Positions 16,926 through 25,482 of a DNA stretch of 64,000 bases are shown piece after piece. Numbering within the stretch: the stretch's first letter is position 1; each line of letters opens with the position of its first letter. This DNA is from Flavobacterium quisquiliarum (GTDB taxonomy: Bacteria; Bacteroidota; Bacteroidia; Flavobacteriales; Flavobacteriaceae): NCBI RefSeq assembly GCF_019308285.1, contig NZ_WWEM01000011.1, positions 124,001 to 188,000 on the forward strand, read 5' to 3'. The notes beneath the pieces are model-generated. The model ran no database searches. It was not told the DNA's origin and was given only the letters and a program-made list of their open reading frames with translations. The position numbers were made by a program, and so were the translations under genes.

Positions 16926-17210
16926 TTATCGGAGATGAGCTTCTGATTCATTATTTTTTGCTTCTTCAAAACAATCGGAGCATAACATTTTAAAATCGGC
17001 TTTGGCTTGAAAAATGTCTGTCCATTCTTCACCATTATCCAAAAGATATTGTTCACATTCTCCACACCAGGCAATTTGCGGTAAATCTTCCTCGGCTTCG
17101 GAATAGAAAAAACCGACTTGCTTTTTAGAATCTATTGCCATTGCAAGATGAATACAAGAAAAAGACATTTCTTTTGACCCATGAATGTCACATATAATTT
17201 TTTCGATCAT
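16926..17210 (-). CDS. Small Cys-rich hypothetical protein, 94 residues
   Basis: No family recognised. It has two CxxC pairs (WCGEC and LCSDC) plus an N-terminal C-x-x-H (ICDIHG), so it probably binds zinc as a rubredoxin-like or zinc-ribbon knuckle. No signal peptide. The arrangement looks like short proteins predicted to bind metal near stress or immunity genes, but nothing more can be said. Confidence 0.6.
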   Translation of the reverse strand: MIEKIICDIHGSKEMSFSCIHLAMAIDSKKQVGFFYSEAEEDLPQIAWCGECEQYLLDNGEEWTDIFQAKADFKMLCSDCFEEAKNNESEAHLR

Positions 17211-17233
17211 AATTTTGTGTTGAAAAAGCAGTG

Positions 17234-17572
17234 CTACATTACTTCAATTAACTTAAAACGTAATGTATTATTGTTGAATTCGGTGTGTAAAGTTAATTCT
17301 GTTTCTTTGTTGTCGGAGGTAAATAATTTTGCTTCGATCCCAAATCCTTCGACTGAATCATATTTGAAGATATCGAAATTAGTTTCAAGGATTTTTAGTT
17401 TTGGCAAATTTTCAGTTTCAAAATAGGCGATTAATTCTCCTTTAATTTCTTCAAAAACAGCCGAGTTGATTCCGAAATTGTTTTTCAATTTTTCGTAATT
17501 CATAGAATTGATATTTTCTACTAATACGGAGTTTAAGCGGAATATAGTTGTAGATATGTTTTCGGGTATCAT
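17234..17572 (-). CDS. Hypothetical protein, 112 residues
   Basis: No family recognised. The protein has an alpha-beta outlook, no Cys, no signal peptide, and ends with a beta-rich stretch (TLHTEFNNNTLRFKLIEVM). It lies 23 bases upstream of the Cys-rich gene on the same strand, so the two are likely co-transcribed. A terminator at 17594 separates it from the coiled-coil gene upstream. Confidence 0.55.
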   Translation of the reverse strand: MIPENISTTIFRLNSVLVENINSMNYEKLKNNFGINSAVFEEIKGELIAYFETENLPKLKILETNFDIFKYDSVEGFGIEAKLFTSDNKETELTLHTEFNNNTLRFKLIEVM

Positions 17573-17593
17573 TTCTAAGGTCTCTTTATAATT

Positions 17594-17627
17594 AAACCCG
17601 ACAAATTTTTTAAAATTTGCCGGGTTT
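17594..17627. terminator. Terminator hairpin of the AAACCCGACA family
   Basis: AAACCCGACAAATTTT pairs with AAAATTTGCCGGGTTT with one mismatch. It ends the 17639 gene on -. The same sequence type recurs at 20252. Confidence 0.8.
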
Positions 17628-17638
17628 AAATTTATTTA

Positions 17639-18097
17639 CTATTCTGTTCTTCTAAATTTTGCATCTTCTACTGCAAGTTCTAAATCGGCTACTTTTTTTG
17701 AACTTATTTCTTCTTCAGCTTTTGCTTTTTTTAGATCTTCTTCAATTTTAAGAATTTGCTCTTTCTGTTTTTCTACATTTTTTTCGTGATCAGGGTCATT
17801 GGTGTTATTCTCGAGAGTTTTTAATGTTGCTTTTTTTTCTCTTAAATCAAGTTCAATTTTCCATGATTTCTCGGCAAGTTTTACGAGTTTTCGTTCCTCT
17901 TTTTCTAATTTGGCCTGCATTTTTTCTTTATAATTTCGTGAAAGAGGTTTCACTGTTTCCAGTTTAGGAGTGTTAGGGCGAGACATTGGCATTCCGGTAC
18001 TTGGATCACGAATTGGCATTTGCATGCTATAATCGTATTGTGCATGAACAAAAATGGGTAATAATAAGAGTATTAAAACAATCAATCTGATTTTCAT
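17639..18097 (-). CDS. Exported coiled-coil protein
   Basis: A 152-residue protein from the ATG at 18097, which places a standard signal peptide (MKIRLIVLILLLLPIFVHAQ) at the N-terminus; the frame extends seven codons further. After a short Met/Pro-rich stretch, residues about 55-150 are heptad-like and very rich in Lys and Glu, a predicted coiled coil. No enzymatic motif. Likely periplasmic; role unknown. Confidence 0.6.
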   Translation of the reverse strand: MKIRLIVLILLLLPIFVHAQYDYSMQMPIRDPSTGMPMSRPNTPKLETVKPLSRNYKEKMQAKLEKEERKLVKLAEKSWKIELDLREKKATLKTLENNTNDPDHEKNVEKQKEQILKIEEDLKKAKAEEEISSKKVADLELAVEDAKFRRTE

Positions 18098-18183
18098 AAT
18101 TTGGTTTTTGGTTCTCAAAAGTATATTTATAATTTGAAAAATGGATAAAAAATCTGATTACTTTAAGGTGCTTAAAATTCGTA

Positions 18184-18300
18184 AGCGTGAGGGATAGGAG
18201 CTGGCTACCGAAGTAGCCCGGATAGCCCGACAGCATCCCGATAAAAGGGCGTATATGCGCAAAAGTGAATTAGCCCTTTTATCGGGATGGTGGCACGCCC
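18184..18300. repeat. GC-rich structured intergenic element
   Basis: This stretch is clearly richer in G+C than its surroundings. It holds a perfect 16-bp hairpin, ATCCCGATAAAAGGGC (18235-18250) with its complement at 18273-18288, and an outer GCGTG/CACGC pairing. The AGCCCGGATAGCCCGACAGC word is typical of dispersed flavobacterial intergenic elements. It fills much of the 253-base gap before the gene at 18372, and could be a repeat or a structured RNA. Confidence 0.6.
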
Positions 18301-18371
18301 AAATACAAGGTCAGTATTAAATTAAGATTGGTTTTTTAATATAAAAAAATGTACTTTTCAAAAAAAAATAT

Positions 18372-20210
18372 ATGAAGAGAATTTTATTGGTTTTAATGGG
18401 TATTAGTCTTTCTGTGTTTTCGCAAAAAAAGCAGCCTAGCCAAGAGGAAAGAGATATGATTTATAAAATGACTTATTATGCAGGTCAGGAAATTTTTAAA
18501 ACTCCAGATTTTCCTTTTAAAAAAATAAGCAGCAAGGAAAATGAAAATCCAAAGAAATCCATTCAGTCTAATGAGGTTATAAATTCTTCTATAGATACGC
18601 TTATATCGAGAGGCGTCTTGAAACTGGAAAAATCGGAATATGGATATGATTTACTTTTTAATTCTAGATTCCCTTCCTATTTTAAAGAGAATGATGAGCC
18701 AACCATCATATCTTTTCACCCAGTAATAAGCAAACTGTTTAATTCAAAAAAAGAGTTAATTGAAATTAAGAATGTTGGAGGAACTTCTTATGGAAGTGAA
18801 TTTTTATTTAAACTCAACAACGGCAAATCAAGTAATTTGAATTTTACCACGCTTCGCAAGCAAGATCAACTAAATAACGCAGTAGATTTTAAAAATAATA
18901 ATGAACTTTCTGAAATAAAGGGCAGTCTAGTTTATAATATTAAATTCATTACGGATCAATCTGAAGTAAAACTTTCTAAAAAAAATATCGGCACTACATT
19001 TAAATTGAATAGTGTTGATTACAAATTGGTTGATATTATAAATAATGTGGTTTTAATTGAATTAGTAGATCCGAGAAATAAAGGAAAAAATGAAATACGT
19101 CTGATAAATTATGATGAGATGGGAAACGTTTTGGTCAGTTATTCCTATAAGGAACTTGAGCAGTTAAAAAAGAAGAATAAAAAAATTAATATAGAAAAAG
19201 CTGGTTTTAGTGGTTTAAGAGGATCGATTGACAAACGTATTTTTGATACTTTTAAAAATAATCCGCAATTAACTTTTGAGGAATATGAAAAAACATTTTC
19301 TATCGATGATATAATAGATCAGGAGAGTAGATATATGTTTATTCAAACTATTGCGCCAGTTAAAAATGATTTTGTTCTTTACGCGCCAATTTATGGTGTT
19401 GAAAGAACTTTTGAAATGATTCTCAATGAAAAGAAGCCAGAACCCAAAAAAATGGTTGCAGCAGATTATAATGCGCCTCAAGTATCTGCAAATTGGGAAG
19501 AGAAATTATATGGAAATATAAAAGAATACACAGAAAACTTTTATTATGCATCAAAAAAGAATGGTAAATATGTAAAAGGCAAAATACAAAATTATACCAC
19601 TTTTAAAAAGAATGCGAACGGAGAGTTTGTTGAAGATAAATTCTTTCCTAAAAAGTCTGATTATGATGAAAACAAGTATAATTCTTTAAAGCAAAAGATT
19701 GAATCAATATCGTATAATGATGATGAAAAAGTGACTGGAAGGTCGCTGTATCGTTATGGCGCTGAAAATAAATTGCTTGAAGAGAAAATGTATTCTGAAA
19801 ACGATACTTTAAGAGCTGTAGTGAAATATGAATACAATAAGAATCATGTTTTAAAGACCACTTTTAGTTACGATTATTCTAACGGTAAAGCAGAAATAAC
19901 TGATGACTCACAAGTGGAATATGTTTATGATGAGAGAGGAAACCTTATTGAAGAACATTTGAAAAACAAACTAGATTCTGTTTATAAAGATCAAATAGTA
20001 ATCTATAGAAAATACAACTCAGACAACAGAAGAATAGAAGAATCAAGTTCGGATACACTTTTTGGAGATGGGAAAATTGCGTTAGATACTAAACTGGAAT
20101 ATCTTAAAATAGATGATCAAAAAAACTGGACAGAAATGTTTTTTGAGGGAGGCCTAAGTTCGAAAAAACAGGATGCGAATTTTGTAGAGCGAATTTTTGT
20201 ATATGAATAA
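18372..20210 (+). CDS. Large exported hypothetical protein with YD-like C-terminal repeats
   Basis: A 612-residue protein with signal peptide MKRILLVLMGISLSVFSQ. I recognise no domain in the first 420 residues, which are Lys/Asn-rich. From about residue 460 the pattern YEYN...TTFSYDYSNG..., EYVYDERGNLIEE, YRKYNSDNRRIEE repeats with about 25-35 residue spacing, similar to the YD repeats found singly in Bacteroidota envelope proteins and in RHS proteins. There is no toxin-like tail. Codon use is more A/T-rich than its neighbours, which hints at acquisition. Confidence 0.6.
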   Translation: MKRILLVLMGISLSVFSQKKQPSQEERDMIYKMTYYAGQEIFKTPDFPFKKISSKENENPKKSIQSNEVINSSIDTLISRGVLKLEKSEYGYDLLFNSRFPSYFKENDEPTIISFHPVISKLFNSKKELIEIKNVGGTSYGSEFLFKLNNGKSSNLNFTTLRKQDQLNNAVDFKNNNELSEIKGSLVYNIKFITDQSEVKLSKKNIGTTFKLNSVDYKLVDIINNVVLIELVDPRNKGKNEIRLINYDEMGNVLVSYSYKELEQLKKKNKKINIEKAGFSGLRGSIDKRIFDTFKNNPQLTFEEYEKTFSIDDIIDQESRYMFIQTIAPVKNDFVLYAPIYGVERTFEMILNEKKPEPKKMVAADYNAPQVSANWEEKLYGNIKEYTENFYYASKKNGKYVKGKIQNYTTFKKNANGEFVEDKFFPKKSDYDENKYNSLKQKIESISYNDDEKVTGRSLYRYGAENKLLEEKMYSENDTLRAVVKYEYNKNHVLKTTFSYDYSNGKAEITDDSQVEYVYDERGNLIEEHLKNKLDSVYKDQIVIYRKYNSDNRRIEESSSDTLFGDGKIALDTKLEYLKIDDQKNWTEMFFEGGLSSKKQDANFVERIFVYE

Positions 20211-20251
20211 CATTTTGAGAGTTAATTTTAGAATTGAAATTGAAAAAACAA

Positions 20252-20281
20252 AACCCGACAGATTTTAAAATCTGTCGGGTT
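20252..20281. terminator. Bidirectional terminator
   Basis: AACCCGACAGATTTT is followed at once by its perfect complement, between two convergent genes. It belongs to the same family as 17594-17627. Confidence 0.85.
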
Positions 20282-20324
20282 GAATATGTATTAAAAAATC
20301 TAAGATCTACAATCTTAAATCAAT

Positions 20325-21641
20325 TTAGTATCTGTAGTATTCTGGTTTGAATGGACCTTGAACTTCAACACCAATATAAGCAGCTTGATCGTCTCTTAAA
20401 ACTTCAAGTTCAACGCCTAATTTAGCTAAGTGTAAAGCAGCAACTTTTTCATCTAAATGTTTTGGTAACATGTAAACTTCATTTTTGTAAGCTGCGCTGT
20501 TGTTCCATAATTCGATTTGAGCTAAAGTCTGGTTTGTAAATGAGTTACTCATTACAAAACTTGGGTGACCTGTAGCACAACCAAGGTTTACTAAACGACC
20601 TTCAGCCAAGATGATGATATCTTTACCGTTGATGTTGTATTTGTCAACCTGAGGTTTGATTTCGATTTTAGATGCACCGTGGTTTTTGTTTAACCAAGCC
20701 ATGTCAATTTCGTTATCGAAGTGTCCGATGTTACAAACAACAGTTTTGTCTTTCATTTGCTCGAAGTGCTCTCCAAGAACGATATCTTTGTTTCCTGTAG
20801 TGGTAATGATGATATCAGCATTAGCAATTACAGTGTTTAATTTTTTAACTTCATAACCGTCCATTGCAGCTTGTAAAGCACAAATTGGATCGATTTCAGT
20901 AACAGTTACGATAGAACCAGCACCTCTGAAAGAAGCAGCAGTTCCTTTTCCAACGTCACCGTATCCGCAAACTACAACTCTTTTTCCGGCTAACATTAAG
21001 TCAGTTGCACGACGTACAGCATCTACAGCAGATTCTTTACATCCGTATTTGTTGTCAAATTTAGATTTCGTAACAGAGTCGTTAATGTTGATTGCTGGCA
21101 TTGGAAGAGTTCCAGCTTTTACTCTTTCGTAAAGTCTGTGAACACCAGTTGTAGTTTCTTCAGAAAGACCTTTAATTCCAGCAACTAATTCTGGGTAACG
21201 ATCGATAACCATGTTAGTTAAATCTCCACCGTCATCAAGGATCATGTTCAATGGTTTTCTGTCTTCACCAAAGAATAAAGTCTGCTCAATACACCAGTCA
21301 AATGATTCTTCGTCAAGACCTTTCCAAGCGTAAACTGAAATTCCAGCAGCAGCAATAGCAGCAGCAGCCTGATCTTGAGTAGAGAAAATGTTACAAGAAG
21401 ACCAAGTAACTTCTGCACCAAGAGCAATTAAAGTTTCGATCAAAACAGCAGTTTGAATCGTCATGTGTAAACATCCAGCGATACGAGCACCTTTTAATGG
21501 TTGTTCGTCTTTGTATTCAGCGCGAAGTGCCATTAAACCTGGCATTTCAGCTTCAGCTAGTTCAATTTCTTTTCTTCCCCAAGCCGCTAGAGAAATGTCT
21601 TTTACTTTGAAAGCCACATATGGCGTAGTTGTAGTACTCAT
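20325..21641 (-). CDS. ahcY: Adenosylhomocysteinase
   Basis: A 438-residue enzyme that splits S-adenosylhomocysteine to adenosine and homocysteine in the activated methyl cycle. The NAD-binding site is visible as [15 protein letters not shown], with the usual [21 protein letters not shown] and C-terminal KPEYYRY motifs. Length is that of the standard bacterial enzyme. It is monocistronic and cytoplasmic. A TAnnTTTG-type element lies 34 bases upstream of the start on the - strand. Confidence 0.97.
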   Translation of the reverse strand: MSTTTTPYVAFKVKDISLAAWGRKEIELAEAEMPGLMALRAEYKDEQPLKGARIAGCLHMTIQTAVLIETLIALGAEVTWSSCNIFSTQDQAAAAIAAAGISVYAWKGLDEESFDWCIEQTLFFGEDRKPLNMILDDGGDLTNMVIDRYPELVAGIKGLSEETTTGVHRLYERVKAGTLPMPAININDSVTKSKFDNKYGCKESAVDAVRRATDLMLAGKRVVVCGYGDVGKGTAASFRGAGSIVTVTEIDPICALQAAMDGYEVKKLNTVIANADIIITTTGNKDIVLGEHFEQMKDKTVVCNIGHFDNEIDMAWLNKNHGASKIEIKPQVDKYNINGKDIIILAEGRLVNLGCATGHPSFVMSNSFTNQTLAQIELWNNSAAYKNEVYMLPKHLDEKVAALHLAKLGVELEVLRDDQAAYIGVEVQGPFKPEYYRY

Positions 21642-21674
21642 TTATATTATATTTGTATAATTGTAAATTTTCTG

Positions 21675-21682
21675 CAAATTTA
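21675..21682 (-). promoter_or_regulatory. Putative -7 element of ahcY
   Basis: Reads TAAATTTG on the - strand, matching TAnnTTTG of Bacteroidota sigma-A promoters; no clear TTG -33 element was found at the right distance. Confidence 0.45.
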
Positions 21683-21821
21683 AGGAATAGCTTTTTATTT
21701 TTACTACTTTCTCTAAGATTTGTGAAATCTTTAATTTCTTAATCTCTAGAATGTTAGTTTGTGAATCTTTATTAAACCATCTAAGTAATACAAGTTCATT
21801 TAAAAAAGATTCTGAAACTAT

Positions 21822-21829
21822 TACCTTTG
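21822..21829 (+). promoter_or_regulatory. Putative -7 element of the phosphopantetheinyl transferase gene
   Basis: TACCTTTG matches TAnnTTTG. It would leave a leader of about 125 bases before the ATG at 21958. Confidence 0.45.
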
Positions 21830-21957
21830 CTGTGAATTGCGTATATTTACTTTATGCATTTTTTTGACCATAGTGATTTTTCCTGCATCACAAATATGGT
21901 TTTAAAATCAAGAAAATAGTTTACAATTAACCATTCATAATTTACAATTAAAAAGTA

Positions 21958-22608
21958 ATGCCTCTATTTCAAACCATACAATTCAATGAAACTACTAAAA
22001 TTTTAATCTGGGAAATAACAGAATCCTTTGATGAATTGTATAGTCGCGTTACCTTGAAAGAAAAGACACAACGCAGACTGGATGGAATGAAATCGCAAAT
22101 GCATCAGCGTGCTTTTTTGAGTGTAAGAATGCTGATTCAGGAAATGGGTTTTACAGATAAAGACCTACATTATGATGAATTTGGGAAGCCTTATTTCGAT
22201 TGCCATAATCATATATCAATTACACATTCTTATCATTTTGCTGCGATTATTATCAGCCATGAAAAGGTGGGAATTGATATGGAGTTGCAACGAGATAAAA
22301 TCCAGAGAATTGCAGATAAATTTACGGATTATGAATGCAGTTATCTAGAACCGAAATTTACTGAAGAATACATAAAAAAACTTACCGTGATTTGGGGAGC
22401 CAAAGAGGCGATCTTTAAAATCAGAAATGAAAAAGGTATAAGTTTTAAAGATCATATTAATGTAAACAACTTTTCTTTAGAGGAAACCCAAACGCAGGCA
22501 AGTCTTCATTTTGATGATTTGATTAAAGATTTTGATGTTCATTATCAGGAAATCAAATCGGATAATTTTGATGGAACTTTTACTTTGGTTTATGCTTTTG
22601 AGAAGTAG
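21958..22608 (+). CDS. 4'-phosphopantetheinyl transferase superfamily protein
   Basis: A 216-residue enzyme of the Sfp/AcpT superfamily, which moves phosphopantetheine from CoA to a carrier protein serine. The two core motifs are seen: GIDMEL (D107, E109, Mg2+ ligands) and WGAKEAIFK (around residues 146-154). SITHSYHFAA precedes them as expected. The length is between AcpS (about 120) and full Sfp (about 230), nearer Sfp. Flavobacteria usually carry one such enzyme for fatty acid synthase or flexirubin/polyketide carriers; no carrier gene is nearby to tell. Confidence 0.88.
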   Translation: MPLFQTIQFNETTKILIWEITESFDELYSRVTLKEKTQRRLDGMKSQMHQRAFLSVRMLIQEMGFTDKDLHYDEFGKPYFDCHNHISITHSYHFAAIIISHEKVGIDMELQRDKIQRIADKFTDYECSYLEPKFTEEYIKKLTVIWGAKEAIFKIRNEKGISFKDHINVNNFSLEETQTQASLHFDDLIKDFDVHYQEIKSDNFDGTFTLVYAFEK

Positions 22609-22643
22609 TTTTTAGTTTACAGTCTCAGTGGCAGTTTTCATTT

Positions 22644-23054
22644 TTAAACCTCACTTTCTTTTTGTCTGTGCTGAAACATGCTTACATACAAAAAAGTACT
22701 CATTTTTCGAGCACGCCTTTTTAAGGTTTCCACATTTTCGCCTTCAAAATGTTCGTCTAAAGTCTGCGCCCAATGATTGAGCCAGATTCCGAATTCATTT
22801 GCTGTGATTTTTTCGTCAAAATGAGCGTCGACTTCATTATGAACCGCATGAGGATTTCCTTTGTATTTGCGAACGGCAAATAAATTGGTTTCCCAAAAAT
22901 CAGTTAGTTTTTCTAGATGTAGATCCCAATCGGTAATCATTTCATTAAAATAAAAGCCGATTTCGCGATCGGCTCTTATTTTAGAATAGAACTGATTTAC
23001 TAAGAATGAAATATCTTCTCTGTTTTCTATTTGTTTTTTCACAATACAAAACAA
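22644..23054 (-). CDS. Group III truncated haemoglobin
   Basis: A 136-residue globin. FYSKIRADREIGFYFNE is the typical B-C-E start of group III truncated haemoglobins, and HAVHNEVDAHF with the following W (LNHWAQTLDEHF) fits the F and G helices. These proteins bind O2 or NO and are linked with nitrosative stress protection. It overlaps by 16 bases the membrane-protein gene upstream, which in turn follows a Crp/Fnr regulator, a context in keeping with NO or low-oxygen response. Confidence 0.88.
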   Translation of the reverse strand: MFCIVKKQIENREDISFLVNQFYSKIRADREIGFYFNEMITDWDLHLEKLTDFWETNLFAVRKYKGNPHAVHNEVDAHFDEKITANEFGIWLNHWAQTLDEHFEGENVETLKRRARKMSTFLYVSMFQHRQKESEV

Positions 23055-23326
23055 TTTAAAAGTATAAACAAGATACTTATGAAAGTGCTTAGTGCAATAA
23101 GGTTGAAGACCACTTTATGTTTCATTTGTGCTAAAATTGAAGTATTTGCGAAAACGCAGGCTAAAACAATAATGCCCAATTGAATCATTTGAGGAATTGA
23201 AGTTCCGTTAGCCAAAACGTACATTGCTGCAGCGCCTCCTAAGCAGCTTTGACCAATTACAGCCATTGCAGCAGAACCCATATAATTTCTATTGAAAATG
23301 TCGAATGTTGTTTGATATAGTGTCAT
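23039..23326 (-). CDS. Small membrane protein, 95 residues
   Basis: I take the ATG at 23326 (MTLYQTTFD); the longer frame to 23392 adds an unlikely Cys-rich start. It has three hydrophobic segments (about residues 17-37, 44-63 and 71-93) and no recognised family. The gene lies between a Crp/Fnr regulator and a truncated haemoglobin and overlaps the latter by 16 bases, so it is probably co-translated with the globin and may share its role in NO or O2 handling. That function is inference from position only. Confidence 0.7.
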   Translation of the reverse strand: MTLYQTTFDIFNRNYMGSAAMAVIGQSCLGGAAAMYVLANGTSIPQMIQLGIIVLACVFANTSILAQMKHKVVFNLIALSTFISILFILLNCFVL

Positions 23327-23407
23327 GATATTCAGATTTTTATATGACAAAGATACGCCCATATTACAACTGCATTTTATGATTAAAATCATAAAACGAG
23401 AACTTTT

Positions 23408-24004
23408 TTATCTGTATACTTTTCGATTAATGATCTTTAATTCGCCTTTTTTTTCCAAAGCTTTTATGGCTCTAATTACCGTTTCTACACGTAAACCAGT
23501 TAAATCTCCAATTTGCTGTCTGGTAAAATTAATCAGATAACCATTTTTGTCTTTTTGAAAGTTGAAATAAGCAATTCCGTGATCGATTAATTTTAAAACA
23601 CGATGTTCTGGTTCGTGTGTTGAAATTTCTGCTGCCATAACCGATTTGTAATACAATCTTTGCGCAAGATTTTCGATTATTTTGATGCTGATAGCTGGAT
23701 TTTCTTCCAGCAGTTTTATAAAACTTGATTTTGACAGTAAAAGAATCTGACTGTCTTCGACGGCAATTGAATTGGCTGGATATTTTTGGTTTAAGAATAA
23801 AGGCGGTTCTCCAAAAGATTGTTCTTTATAAAAGATTCCCTGAATAAATTCGCGTCCGTCATCATTGTAATTGCACATTTTAATTTCGCCCGAAATAATT
23901 TGGTAATAATGTGTCGGCAGACTTCCCTCTTCAAAAATAATATCATTTTTTTGGAAAGATTTTTTTACTGCACCATATTTCTCCAATAATTCAACTGCAA
24001 TCAT
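23408..24004 (-). CDS. Crp/Fnr family transcriptional regulator
   Basis: A 198-residue protein with an N-terminal cyclic-nucleotide-binding-type barrel (GEIKMCNYNDDGREFI, FGEPPLF) and a C-terminal winged helix (FTRQQIGDLTGLRVETVIRAI). Only one Cys (in KMCNYN) is present, so it cannot hold an FNR-type [4Fe-4S] cluster; the cAMP-binding arginine-serine signature is also not seen. It may sense haem/NO or another signal. It most likely controls the membrane protein and truncated haemoglobin genes just downstream. Confidence 0.88.
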   Translation of the reverse strand: MIAVELLEKYGAVKKSFQKNDIIFEEGSLPTHYYQIISGEIKMCNYNDDGREFIQGIFYKEQSFGEPPLFLNQKYPANSIAVEDSQILLLSKSSFIKLLEENPAISIKIIENLAQRLYYKSVMAAEISTHEPEHRVLKLIDHGIAYFNFQKDKNGYLINFTRQQIGDLTGLRVETVIRAIKALEKKGELKIINRKVYR

Positions 24005-24098
24005 AACGGTTTTCTTTTATTGTTAACAGAGAGATTACAAATATAATTCATTCAAAATAGTTCTTCTGCACTAAAAAACTTTTACTTTTACACCCAAT

Positions 24099-24827
24099 AT
24101 GCAAGAACAAACAATAACTATTCGGCAACAGATTTTAGAAGCAAAAGGCAACGGACAAAAGTTGCTTGCAGTGCTTTTGGATCCCGATAAAATTCTATTG
24201 GAGAATGTGGCTCATTTAATTCAGAAAATTAATGAGTCGCCGGCTACTCATATTTTTGTTGGAGGTAGTATTGTTCAGAATAATATTCTAGAGGAACTGA
24301 TTTTGATATTAAAACAAAAAACAACTTTACCTGTTGTTTTATTTCCTGGCGATCCTTCGCAGATTTCACCAAAAGCCGACGCAATTTTGTTTTTGTCCTT
24401 ATTATCTGGTCGAAATCCGGATTATTTAATAGAATATCAGGTTCAGGCAGCACCAATCTTAAAAAGAACAAATTTAGAAGTCATTTCTACAGGTTATATT
24501 TTGATTGAGAGCGGTAACGAAACAGCTGTTGCGCGTGTAAGTAAAACAAAACCGTTAAGCCGTGAAAACCTTGATTTGGTTCTGGCTACTGCACAGGCAG
24601 GACAAATGTTAGGAAACCAATTGATTTATTTAGAAGCAGGAAGCGGTGCAAAACAGCCAGTTCCATTAGAAATGATTAAATTGATTTCTCAAAATATAGA
24701 AATTCCTATTATTGTAGGAGGAGGAATTGCAGATTTGAAGGGAATTCAAAAAGCATATAATGCAGGTGCAGATTTAGTTGTAATTGGTACAGCTTTTGAA
24801 AACAATAGTCATTTTTTCGATTTATAG
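24099..24827 (+). CDS. Geranylgeranylglyceryl phosphate synthase family protein
   Basis: A 242-residue TIM-barrel enzyme of the PcrB/GGGPS family. LLAVLLDPDK, HIFVGGS, LPVVLFPGDP, YLEAGSGA and PIIVGGGI are the typical phosphate- and prenyl-binding motifs. It joins glycerol-1-phosphate to a polyprenyl diphosphate. Such group II enzymes are known in Bacteroidota, although the lipid product's role there is unclear. No glycerol-1-phosphate dehydrogenase gene is nearby. It is followed 31 bases later by pnuC. Confidence 0.9.
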   Translation: MQEQTITIRQQILEAKGNGQKLLAVLLDPDKILLENVAHLIQKINESPATHIFVGGSIVQNNILEELILILKQKTTLPVVLFPGDPSQISPKADAILFLSLLSGRNPDYLIEYQVQAAPILKRTNLEVISTGYILIESGNETAVARVSKTKPLSRENLDLVLATAQAGQMLGNQLIYLEAGSGAKQPVPLEMIKLISQNIEIPIIVGGGIADLKGIQKAYNAGADLVVIGTAFENNSHFFDL

Positions 24828-24858
24828 ATAAAATTTAAACGCCTTTAAATACCACAAA

Positions 24859-25482
24859 ATGATCGACTTTTTTTTAGATAGTTATAAAAATGCTCCTTTA
24901 TGGCATATTGCTTTGGAGTTTTTAGTATTTGTTTTTGGAATTTTAAGTGTTTGGTTTGCTAAAAAAGAAAACATTTGGGTTTATCCAACAGGTTTGATAG
25001 CTACAGTAATTTCGGTTTATCTGCTTTATATTGCAGGTTATATCGGAGATATGATAATCAATGCTTATTTTTCGATTATGAGCATCTACGGCTGGTATGT
25101 TTGGGCAAAAGGAGGAACAGTCGAAGATAACCTGCCGATTACTCGTACAACTTTTAATGAAAAAATAATTGGAATCTTACTGTTTATTGTAACCGTTTTT
25201 GTAGTTTTCGGAATTTATAAATATTTTGATTACGAAATTCATCCAGACAATTATGTCGATATGATTTCGTCTGGAATATTTTTCGCAGGAATGTGGTATA
25301 TGGCCAGAAAGAAAATAGAAAACTGGACACTTTGGATTATTGGTGATATTATTGTTGTACCTCTCTATGCTTATCGTGGTTTAGGGATGCTGTCACTTCA
25401 GTATATAATTTTTACAATTTTGGCTATTTCAGCTTATTTAGAATGGAGAAAGATCTTAGACAGCAAAAAACAACTATCATAA
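24859..25482 (+). CDS. pnuC: PnuC-type vitamin transporter
   Basis: A 207-residue inner-membrane protein with seven or so hydrophobic segments and the typical family words WFAKKENIWVYPTG and WYVWAKGG, and the last-part WIIGDIIVVPLYAYRG. PnuC proteins are facilitators for nicotinamide riboside, with branches for thiamine (PnuT) and riboflavin (PnuX). The next gene, overlapping by 40 bases, starts with a NadR-like kinase, favouring nicotinamide riboside; a TPP-riboswitch-controlled receptor further downstream keeps thiamine open. Confidence 0.9.
   Translation: MIDFFLDSYKNAPLWHIALEFLVFVFGILSVWFAKKENIWVYPTGLIATVISVYLLYIAGYIGDMIINAYFSIMSIYGWYVWAKGGTVEDNLPITRTTFNEKIIGILLFIVTVFVVFGIYKYFDYEIHPDNYVDMISSGIFFAGMWYMARKKIENWTLWIIGDIIVVPLYAYRGLGMLSLQYIIFTILAISAYLEWRKILDSKKQLS

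Larger units (their letters stand above)
21642..21957. other. Divergent intergenic region, 316 bases
   Basis: Holds promoter-like elements for both flanking genes: CAAATTTA at 21675-21682 (TAAATTTG on -, for ahcY) and TACCTTTG at 21822-21829 on +. Close to the + strand gene there is a direct repeat of TTTACAATTAA (about 21919-21950). I see no gene or larger structure in it. Confidence 0.5.
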
